Below are positions 40,750-48,372 of a DNA stretch of 48,372 nucleotides, in pieces. The notes under the pieces are model-generated. The model saw only the letters and a list, made by a program, of their open reading frames with translations, had not been told where the DNA came from and did not search any database. Source of the DNA: Chara braunii (Eukaryota; Streptophyta; Charophyceae; Charales; Characeae); NCBI GenBank assembly GCA_003427395.1, contig BFEA01000182.1, forward strand, positions 1,788,188 through 1,836,559. The letters run 5' to 3'. Within the stretch, counting starts at the first letter, position 1. Each line of letters opens with the position of its first letter. A program made the translations under genes and the position numbers.

Positions 40750-40976
40750 TTTCGGCTTTATATTAATCTTGGTAGCCTCCTGTTCCTATGGGAAGCGATG
40801 CCGAAATTTTCACAAAGCTGAAAAAAGTTGGTCGTTTTTTGTCTCTTAAAAATTCTGAAAAGGTATTTTTCCTATGGGAAGCGCTGCCAAAATTTTCCAG
40901 AATCTGGAGAGTTAGATTATTTCTCAACTAGAAGAAGCTTGGCAATTCTTCTTGTCTAGGGGAAATGCTGCCAAAA
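40750..40976 (+). ncRNA. Three hairpins sharing a CCTATGGGAAGCG motif
   Basis: The motif YCTAKGGGAAGCGMTGCC-AAATTTTC occurs at 40785, 40871 and 40955, spaced 84-86 bp. In each, GCC-AA pairs with an upstream segment: TTTCGGC (40750-40756) with GCCGAAA (40800-40806); TTGGT (40828-40832) with GCCAA (40886-40890, one G.T); TTGGCA (40939-40944) with TGCCAA (40969-40974). The C-G to T-A change between the first and third stems is compensating. Loop lengths differ widely (about 24-53), so this is weaker than the preceding array. Confidence 0.4.
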
Positions 40977-40981
40977 TTTTC

Positions 40982-41808
40982 GATACCTTGATACCAGTCA
41001 GGGGAAGAGTAGAAGGAAACTCGGTAGAGGAGCTAGGCTACGAAATGGAGGACGTTCTCCATTTGGCTCAAACGTAGTAGTGGCTCTCTTTGGCATGTAC
41101 TGTGATGCATGGTTGGGAATTCGATTGAAGGCCCGGCTTGTTCAACCTGATACTACAAAGTATCATCTTCTGTTATCACTGATAACAGGCCGGTCGCCGA
41201 TTCGTCGGTTTACGACACAACCTCCCTGCTTCTACATCTCAACCTAAGGCCTTGGCTCTTGTGGGTTTTATGTTTCTTGGGGATTTTTCACCCAAATTTC
41301 TTTTTAAGTGGCCATTTCTAAAGAACGAGTAGCTTTATTGAGGGGTGGTGGAAGTTGGTTGAAACTTGTATGCATAAGGCAGGGTGTGAGTCGCAAAAAG
41401 CAGTAAAGTTGACTCTCTTAGCGTGTGTGATGTTGTTGTTTGAATTTTGTGTGATTGCAGGTATGCTTATAAGACTTTGAAATGAGTTTGGTGATAGTCT
41501 GAGTATTGTCCGAATGCGGATGGACAAGCCACACAATTGATCGTCTAATACCACACAAACTTCTGCTTGACTATTTGAATTGCCCTTGCTTAGCATAGCT
41601 ATAATGGTTGAAGGGAACCTTACAGTGATTGTGAGAAGTGATTGTCACGCACTTATCTCCCACTACATATATATGTACATACCTATATTGGGTGTTCGTG
41701 TGGACTGAGGAGCCCACGCTTAAAGGTCTGAATGAGGTCGAGATTGAGAAAGAAAGGAAAACCTCCTTTATTGTTGTATACTTCTTAAACATTTCTTAGT
41801 CGGACGTT
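40982..41808. other. Unassigned DNA
   Basis: No gene recognised. It contains GATAACAGGCC-type inverted motifs near 41175-41195 and a short AT-rich stretch at 41660-41680. Minus-strand frames at 41318-41596 and 41571-41792 have no recognisable domain. Confidence 0.35.
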
Positions 41809-41900
41809 GGTCCTGGGCTTGGAATCGAGGTCCTTGTCCAGGACATCCCAGGTCTTGGGCTTGGAATCGAGGTCCTTGTCCAGGATATCCCAGGTCCTAG
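41809..41900. repeat. 42-bp tandem repeat
   Basis: Two nearly identical 42-bp units (41809-41850 and 41851-41892) beginning GGTCYTGGGCTTGGAATCGA, followed by an 8-base start of a third. Confidence 0.9.
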
Positions 41901-41901
41901 A

Positions 41902-41934
41902 CTCTGCGCGGAAGGGATCACCCCTTGCGCAGAG
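41902..41934. other. Strong inverted repeat
   Basis: CTCTGCGC (41902-41909) and GCGCAGAG (41927-41934) form a perfect 8-bp stem with an inner AAGGG/CCCTT stem and an ATCA loop, directly after the 42-bp repeats. Its role is unknown; a chance palindrome is possible. Confidence 0.5.
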
Positions 41935-43170
41935 CCTAACTTGTCCTGCCCACCGGACACTCGGTCTAAAGGCCGGAGGTGTCGCGGGGGCCGCACGACT
42001 GTTGCTTCAGCCGTGCAATATCGTGAAGGGGTTGACCCTCACAATACCTCGAGATTGACACTTGAGCGTCATAAGCGGTACTCGGACCCACGAGGGACCG
42101 CTCGATTATGGGCACTACATAGTATGCCATCATCGCGACTGCTTGCGTATGAATGCATTGCTAGTTGATATGTGTAGGCCCTGCGTCCGCGCGGTTTTAT
42201 ACTAAGTCTTGCGCTTGTCGCTTATCTGATTTCCATGTTAAAAGGTTACGGGTCGGACACTGAAGGGACTAGTAGAGTAGAGTTTTGTTTTGTTTATGTG
42301 TGTATTTTTGAATTTTATTATGGTGTGACGTGTGGTGAGTGGATTGCGCCATAGTCGACCGACGACGTTTATTCAAGGGAGTCGTGCTTGGGACCTCCCC
42401 CCCCAATGCATCGAATCGCGTGCGGGTCCGATTGATGGGCGTTGGCCGCGCGTGCCCCCTATGCTACAGCGAACGAGAAACGCCCTCGGTCGGGCCACCT
42501 CTGCGATTGCATATGAAAAGCCTTCGCATGTGGTTCGGTAGCTCGACGGGGATACGCCCACCCTAGGGATGGTGACAACTCCCCTCGCGTGACCCTGTCC
42601 TGTCGTAGGGGCCCGCGAGAGGTACGAATGGCGCACTTGGCCGGAGCGGCACAACCGCGCTCTCCGCGACAAGTCCAGCAAAATCCTGCGTGACGCGGCC
42701 GGGAGGGTCCCCGTGCGGGACCAATGCGCGCGACACCGAGTCTACGTGGACCAATGGAAAGCCCAACGGCGCACCCGTCCCCTTTTGCCAGTGGGTGCGT
42801 CGAGTCACCGAGTTCCTCTGATGATCCACAACAAAAGTACGTGAGTAGACGCTTGGTATGCTGCGAAGGTCCGTGGACTGGGAGCAGGCTTGTCATGAGA
42901 TCCGGGCAAGGAGCCAGCACACAGTATGGCTTATGAGCATGCATCTGGCACGCAGCGGAGGGCCGGGACACCGCGCCCTCCGACACTAGGCCGCTCCGTC
43001 CTCTTGCGCCCGGGCAGGTTCACGCACAGACCTCTCACAACTGACTACGAGGTCCGCGGGCGGCACATCTACAAAAGACTTTTCCGTTGTTCAAAATGTT
43101 TCCACCTCGTGACTGAATCACCCATCGGTTCGCATGCACGTTAACTTCCTCGGACCGTGTTTCAAGACGG
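41935..43170. other. Unassigned GC-rich DNA
   Basis: No gene recognised. GC-rich DNA at 42380-43100 gives long frames on both strands (up to 175 codons on the minus strand, 42459-42986), but these are Pro/Arg/Ser-rich with no domain and no preferred strand. An ambiguous base lies at 43175. Confidence 0.35.
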
Positions 43171-43174
43171 GCAG

Positions 43175-43505
43175 NATAGAGGAATTTCGCCAGGATCCCA
43201 AACACGCAAGGATCCGAACGACTCCTCAAATCGGGCCCACGTCCGGCCTTAAAAAGGGATAAACAAAACAAAAGTAATACTAATAACAATAATAATAAAA
43301 TAAAAATGTAATAATTATGAAAAAATAAAAACAAAGCCGCAAGACAAGGGGATAAAAAATGGCGCTAGGAGTTCCACCTCGGCCCCATGGCCGCAAAACC
43401 ATGGGGGATAGCCCTACCGGGCCCTCAACCCCTTGGCTCCTGCTCCGATGCTCCCGTGCTGCCATCCGCTGGCTTCGATCTCTGAACCTCCTGGTTGAAA
43501 GTTAG
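43175..43505 (-). repeat. Dispersed repeat with tRNA-like B box, copy 2
   Basis: On the minus strand: GAGATCGAAGCCAGC, GGGGTTGAGGGCCC, GGGCTATCCCCCATGG, TTTTGCGG, then a T-rich tail with TTATTATTATTG. The order and several blocks match 29083-29330 on the plus strand. It is probably a SINE; it lies just upstream of the truncated element C. Confidence 0.4.
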
Positions 43506-43825
43506 GCACCGTAACGAAATAGTGCTATGTCCAAGGCTGAGTTTAGCATCGACGGACACCTATATAAGCGGGTACCACGCGGCGCGCGGGTCTGCTGAAA
43601 CGCTCCAAAGCCACATCTCGGCCTATCAACTAATCCACGACCGCCAAGCCCTGTGGCTACCACGCGGTGCTTGTGTCCCCACTTTTACCCTTCCGTTCAC
43701 TCTGCTCGTTACACAAGACCGTACCGTCGTCAACGTCGTCCTCCGCACGTACGCACATGTCACAGTCAAGCGTACCAATAAAAACAAATATCAATTAATC
43801 CTCAATTTAATTAAAACAAGAATTT
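43506..43825. other. Unassigned DNA before element C
   Basis: CTATATAAGCGGG at 43560 looks like a TATA box. No LTR matching 47818-48292 and no PBS were found, so element C is truncated at its 5' side near 43826. Confidence 0.35.
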
Positions 43826-44618
43826 GGTCGGCAACCACGCTGGCTTTAGCGCGCTATCTCAATTCCACTGGTGCATGCCAAATTTGGCTCAACCACCTGG
43901 CGGTCAAGGAAGGGGTCGACATGGAAGATTTACACACCAAGCTGGATTGGGACACTATCACCACCTTGTGGAAATTGCGTTTCATCGTGAAGACACAAAG
44001 GCCAAAGCTACAAACCAACTTTTCAAGATGTTTCAGGGGAGTCAACCTACGCGCGACTGGCTGACCGAATGGCAAAAGATCATTGCCGTTCCGGATCTGA
44101 ACTTGCCGTTCAAACACATTCGACGCGAGTTTTTCCAACGCTCGGTAGACTCCTTGACATCGACTCTTGGATAGATGGAGGACTACGCCGACTTCGTTAC
44201 AGTCATCACTCGGGCTCGAACCATCATCCAAACCAATCGGCGGGCCGCCAATGAACGACAAGGCCAGCCGAACTTTGTGGAGAAAGGCAAAGGACAACGG
44301 ATGCAGCCGGTGGCTGCTGTTCAAACAAATGAACCAAATGAAGACCCGACATCGACTTCCGGGCCAAGTGAAGGAAGCCAACTCAGTGCCCTTCCGCCGC
44401 GACGCAACATACGAAAGCACAAGGCGAAACCAGCGTCGACAATGGAAGTCGGACAGCCGAACGAGCCGTGGAAGAAGTTTTGTTTGACGGAGGACCAATA
44501 CAAACCCCTCCAAAAGTACGGATGCTGTTTTTGGTGCAACAGCACCAAACACACCCCGTCCCAATGCCCCGACAAGGGCAAAGAGGACATCCGCCCACGT
44601 CCTAGCTCGGGAAACTGA
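43826..44618 (+). pseudogene. Gag (element C), 5' truncated
   Basis: It starts inside the capsid-like region (ALARYLNSTGACQIWLNHLA, VKEGVDMEDLHTKLDWDTIT), shifts frame near 43975 (HREDTKAKATNQLFKMFQGS, TRDWLTEWQKI), shifts again near 44170 and continues as 44175-44618 with MEDYADFVTVITRARTI, a Gln/Pro linker and a zinc knuckle CFWCNSTKHTPSQC (C-x2-C-x4-H-x4-C). The N-terminal part expected of a gag is absent. Confidence 0.8.
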
Positions 44619-45310
44619 GTTCCACAGGAAGTGAGGCGACTCCACTTCCCATTCTGTCGGACACGGTTGCCTTGCTAGCAACCTCCTACACGCCTGGGGA
44701 GCACGGGGATGTCGCAAGTCTTTGGGAAGACTTCAAAGACTATGCTGTCCAACTGGTCCCTCCTTTGGACCTCCCTCTCCATGTGCATGATGCTCACGTA
44801 TGCGCGGTTTCATCACTGTCGGCAAGCGAACCAGATTCATCGCCGACACTACTATGTGGGGACTCGCCGGTGTGGTCAAGACTTCAGGACCTCGACCCGT
44901 TGACAATGGAAATCTTCCAACGGTTGCCTTTCACCCGTACGGTACGCCGCCGAAACTGCATTGCAATGCCTTGATGGCGGAGTTATGGAAGTATTTGCAC
45001 ACTGCAGTACCAACTCCGTTAACGGATGACAGAGTAGCAGTTGTTGACCTTCACGAGTATATTGCGAAGATCAACCGCAAGTCCGCCATGCAACGGTACG
45101 ACGATATCGACGCACCGTTACTCTACATCCGCATTTAGATCGAAAAGGCGACCTGCAGCGCCTTGATCGATTGTGGAGCAACTCGCAACTACATCAGCCA
45201 AGACTTCATGGTACGCGCCGGCCTCGGGCCGCGCGTTCAAAGGAAGTCGCAGCCCACGCAAGTCACGTTGGCCGACGGTCACAAGCACAAGTCCATTGAC
45301 CGGTGCATTG
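44619..45310 (+). pseudogene. Gag-pol linker and protease (element C)
   Basis: A linker of low conservation changes frame near 44950 and reaches a TAG at 45136. Then comes the protease start: CSALIDCGATRNYISQDFMV, RAGLGPRV. The catalytic Asp is present but the usual DSGA is DCGA. The protease breaks off soon after TLADGHKHK, at the edge of a deletion. Confidence 0.65.
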
Positions 45311-45900
45311 ACGCAATACAGGCACTTCGAGTGGGTCGTAATGCCATTCGGCCTCACGAATGGCCCAACCACCTTCCAAGCAGCAATGACGATGGATTTT
45401 TGTGACATGTTGGACCGTTTTGTGCTCATCTACCTTGACGACATCTTGGTGTATAGCCGAACCTTGGACGAGCACCTCGTACATTTACGCACCGTCTTGG
45501 ACATGTTATGTACGGCCAAGTACAAGGCCAACCGAGCCAAGTGAGAGTTTGCACAACAAGAGCTCGAGTACTTGGGCAACTTTGTGACGCCGCAAGGCAT
45601 CCGTCCGCTCGCGGACAAGATTCAGGCCATTCAAGATTGGTCGGAACCGACCAACACCACAGAGGTTCGATCCTTCATGGGATTGGTCGGGTACTATCAA
45701 CGCTTCATCGGCAGATACGCACGGATCGCCGCACCCTTGTCGAAATTGCAGTCTCCAAAGGTGTCCTTCCATGTCACCGACGAAGTCCGGAGTTCATTCC
45801 TGAAATTGAAGATGGCTTTGCTCCTTGCTCTCGTCTCGAGTATCTACGATCCCACCTTGCCAACGAGAGTGACTACGGACACTTCCGACTATGGCATTGT
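45311..45900 (+). pseudogene. Reverse transcriptase (element C), fingers deleted
   Basis: The RT begins abruptly inside the palm: [40 protein letters not shown], with the YLDD box intact. A TGA (45541) follows, then EFAQQELEYLGNFVTPQGIR, EVRSFMGLVGYYQRFIGRYA. The whole RT N-terminal half, several hundred bases including the first catalytic Asp, is missing between the protease and this point, so the copy cannot reverse-transcribe. Confidence 0.85.
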
Positions 45901-46200
45901 TGCAGTTTTTTTCTGGTTGAGTACTTCAGCCAAAAGGTGCCTCCCATCAATTCCAGTGATGATGCGCGGACGAAGGAGTTGTTTGCATTCGTCACCGTAC
46001 TTGAGCGTTGGCGACACTTCCTCCTCGAGCGTCGTAGGTTCACGTTGGCTACCGACAATAACCCATTGACCTATTATAAGACGCAAGACACGGTGAGCAG
46101 CACAATTGCTCGGTGGATGTACTTCATTGATCAATTCGACTGCGCACCGAAACACATTTCGGGTCTCTCCAACTGAGCCGCGGATGCTCTCTCGTGAAGA
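45840..46200 (+). pseudogene. RNase H (element C)
   Basis: TLPTRVTTDTSDYGIVAVFF is followed by a frame change near 45915 (some residues missing), then VEYFSQKVPPINSSDDARTK, ELFAFVTVLERWRHFLLERR, RFTLATDNNPLTYYKTQDTV and HISGLSN, with a TGA just before AADALS. The acidic residues are recognisable; the chain is broken. Confidence 0.8.
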
Positions 46201-46399
46201 TCAGATTTTTGCGTAGCGATTCACCACACGTTCGACTTGGACGACGACCTTCATCAGCACTTTGTGCGCGCATACAAGTCAGATCCGGAGTACACCACGC
46301 TTTATGAGCAGCTTTCCTAAAATCACCCGCTGGCCAGCCACTATCGCGTCACAGACGGGTACTTGCTCCTCCATTCACACGGCAAGGACTTACTATGAG

Positions 46400-47517
46400 T
46401 CCCACGAGACCGTTGCTTGTGGACTCGCCTACTCGGCGAGTACCATGACTCACAGCTCGCCAGCCACTTCGGAGGCAACCTTGCAATCGCAAGACTTCGT
46501 CAACAATTTCGGTGGTCCGACCTCATTACCGATGTCACTTAGTATTGCGAGTCTTGTGAAGTTTGCCGACGAAGCAAACCCCGCAATCGCAATCCCTACG
46601 ACGAATCGCGCCCATTGCCAATCCCGCGGGAACCCGACCTCTCTATTGCAATGGACATCACCGGCCCATTCCCCCTCGATCGCCTCGGGCACGACGGCAT
46701 TCTCATGGTCGTTGACCGTTTAAGTAAGTACGAGCTATTTCTTCCCTATAAGTACTATGCCATGGCTCCCGAGCTGGGGCATTTCTTGCACACCAGCTGG
46801 ATTTGCGGCCACGACGTTCCAAAAGACATCGTCAGCGACTGCGACACTCATTTTATGTCGGCATTTTGGACTTCTCTAATGAAGGAGTCTGGCATCGAGA
46901 TGAAACCGAGTTCGGCTCGGCATCCACAAATGGATGGGCAAACAGAGCGGGCACATCAAACTGATCAAAAGATGCTCCGTACGCTCATCCGTCCGGATCA
47001 GAAGGATTGGGTTGATCGCCTCCCCAACATTGAGTTCGCCTACAACACCCCGTTGCATCCGGCGATCGGTGTGACTCCATTCGAGTTACACCACGGTTGT
47101 CGGAAAGGCCGTATCCTCTCTGATTTCGTACTACCACTGACTGCCAACATTGACGCCCCTTTCTTTCCCGCCTCCATTCGGAAGTACCGGGGCTTGCTAG
47201 CTAAAGCCCGCATAAACATGCAAAAGGCTCAAGTTCGCATGCAGCAGCAAGCCAATAGGCGTCACGTGCCATGTCCTATCCGCGCTGGTGACCTTGTTTG
47301 GGTCTCCAGGGAAGAATTTGCGCTCGAGCAAGGCGTCTCGCGGAAGTTACTTCCTAAGTGGTGTGGACCTTGGACCGTAACATCAGCCGCAGGCGATGAG
47401 CCCAATGGCCCACCATTTGTGGTCGAGATCCCGCCGCATCTACCGGTCCACCAGGTTTTCCACGCCTCCAAGCTGGCTACATATACACCAGCCAAGAGCG
47501 ACGATTTCCCGGACTAA
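46400..47517 (+). CDS. Integrase (element C), core catalytic residues kept
   Basis: The N-terminal zinc-binding part has both His (HDSQLASHFG) and both Cys (YCESCEVCRRSK), with a TAG just before YCESC (near 46540). From 46600 to 47517 the frame is open: PDLSIAMDITGPFPLDRLG (first Asp), MVVDRLSKYELFLPYK, IVSDCDTHFMSAFW (second Asp), ARHPQMDGQTERAHQTDQKM (Glu), FAYNTPLHPAIGVTPFELHH, and the C-terminal DLVWVSREEF, RKLLPKWCGPWTV, VHQVFHASKLATYTP. This gives a complete D-D-E set, unlike element A. The frame ends at a TAA before the chromodomain. Confidence 0.85.
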
Positions 47518-47529
47518 CAATTGCAGGAG

Positions 47530-47668
47530 CCTCCGTCTATGGATGGTCATCAGGAAGTCGACCGCGTCATCACGGATCGCAAGTACGGCAAACAAGTCAA
47601 GACGGTACAAGGTCAATTTCAAAGGATGCGACTGTGATGACACACGGTGGATATCACATGCAGATTAG
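47530..47668 (+). pseudogene. Chromodomain remnant (element C)
   Basis: DGHQEVDRVITDRKYGK is followed, after a frame change near 47590, by RRYKVNFKGCDCDDTRWISH. This is the usual chromodomain at the integrase C terminus. It is separated from the integrase by a TAA at 47515-47517. Confidence 0.7.
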
Positions 47669-47817
47669 CAAACCTCCGCACCACTTACTACGCTCACTAT
47701 GAAAAGCAACGACTAGCGAGGGAAGCTTCTGCCCCTCCCACCCGGACTAAGGTCCCTCCCTCCGATGGACAGCTTCGTCCTCGCAGGTAAGCTCGGTCTT
47801 TCAAGGAGGGGGGGGGG

Positions 47818-48293
47818 TGGCATTCTGAGTACCACACGGGCCCCTATAGGGCCCAACCCGGTAGGATAGGGGATAGGCAGGGGGCCCTACAGGCCCCACG
47901 CTGTTTCGGTGAAGGTAGAGGCCCTCCAGGCCGGTCGTGGTAGACAGGCCTTCGTAGGTCGAAGTCCTGGCGTGCCGGTTCAGCAGCGCCAGGCCCCCAC
48001 ACATAGGCCCAGGTAGGCCGCAGCAGGGAAATGGGCCCTGGGCGCTGTTTTCAGGCCCTGAGCGCCAGTTTAGGCGCCAGGCCACTTTTCATTTTGGTGC
48101 CAAGGTGCCAGTTTGGGTACCAGCCACTGCTACTGGGCGGCATTGGCAAAAGAGGCCTCCCAGCCGGACCAGCCACTACATATAGCTGGTCCGCCAAGGA
48201 GGCCACAGGCATTCAGGAGAGTTTCGTGTAGAGGCTCCAGTAGTCGACGATAGCAGTAGGCTCCAACGTTCATAGCGCAGCTGCAGTACGACG

Positions 48294-48372
<79 letters not shown>
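47818..48372 (+). repeat. 3' LTR of element C, running off the window
   Basis: It begins TGGCATTCTGAGTACC directly after a polypurine tract (47803-47817). It is rich in GGGCCC and GGCCC motifs, and ACATATAG at 48177-48184 is a possible TATA box. The end is not seen. The last 80 bases are a GA microsatellite. Confidence 0.65.
48295..48372. repeat. GA microsatellite at window edge
   Basis: An uninterrupted (GA)n run of about 77 bases up to the last position. The true length may be collapsed or cut by the window. Confidence 0.95.

Larger units (their letters stand above)
43826..48372 (+). mobile_element. Ty3/gypsy chromovirus C, 5' truncated
   Basis: In order: partial gag with zinc knuckle, linker, protease, RT with a deletion, RNase H, integrase, frameshifted chromodomain, G-rich polypurine tract (47803-47817) and a 3' LTR that runs to the window edge. 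Its proteins differ clearly from families A and B, so it is a third chromovirus lineage. Stops and frameshifts occur in most domains except the integrase core. Confidence 0.85.

Noticed and set aside
42459-42986. A 175-codon minus-strand frame as a gene
   Set aside because: GC-rich DNA with comparable frames on both strands, no domain and no start context.
43854-44717. A 287-codon minus-strand frame
   Set aside because: Antisense shadow of element C gag, whose plus strand shows the zinc knuckle.

Overview
The window looks like repeat-rich nuclear DNA of a streptophyte, most plausibly a charophyte alga such as Chara. This is inferred from the style of the degenerate Ty3/gypsy (chromovirus) and hAT elements, the plant-type initiator-Met primer-binding site, compound microsatellites and two assembly gaps (N runs at 22710-23154 and 37190-37274). 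No intact protein-coding host gene, rRNA, CRISPR array or operon is visible. Most open frames here are shadows of decayed transposons or of simple repeats.

Layout. 1-1671: AT-rich and low-complexity DNA. 1672-5170: a nest of fragments; a minus-strand leader/gag piece of retroelement family A is followed by the plus-strand 3' end of family B (polypurine tract at 4675-4690, LTR from 4691). 5171-15088: an almost full-length but dead minus-strand chromovirus A (chromodomain, integrase, RNase H, RT, protease, gag, a tandemly duplicated gag/leader, PBS, 5' LTR). 15089-16944: unique DNA with a tRNA-derived SINE and a possible 5' end of another retroelement. 16945-19119: a minus-strand family-B remnant (LTR, 3' tandem repeats, RNase H, RT; integrase missing). 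19120-21442: fragments of an unrecognised minus-strand gene, split by a TTAA-bounded insertion or intron. 22424-23713: a small hAT-like insertion with a 9-bp target-site duplication and an assembly gap. 23714-33340: mostly unannotatable intergenic DNA with SINE-like repeats. 33341-39183: a complete-ended hAT transposon (18-bp TIRs, 8-bp TSD matching at 7 of 8 positions, subterminal GGTCCGG clusters) with a broken BED/DUF659/dimerisation transposase and an 11-bp purine minisatellite. 39245-40976: an unusual non-coding locus. 41000-43825: unique DNA, a 42-bp tandem repeat and another SINE-like repeat. 43826-48372: plus-strand chromovirus C, truncated at its 5' end, with a large RT deletion but an integrase that keeps its catalytic residues, followed by a 3' LTR and a GA microsatellite at the window edge.

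The most interesting observation is at 39245-40383. About 15 short hairpins, mostly 55-115 bp apart, share an invariant TAAGTT loop while their stems vary with compensating changes. In the paired arms the imperfect pairs are G.T on the plus strand and none is A.C, which is what a selected plus-strand RNA would show. A second set of three hairpins with a conserved internal motif and at least one compensating stem change follows at 40750-40976. The transposable elements account for almost everything else, and their breaks (protease D to N, RT YLDD to YLDG, integrase E to Q, and many TAG stops) show long inactivity.
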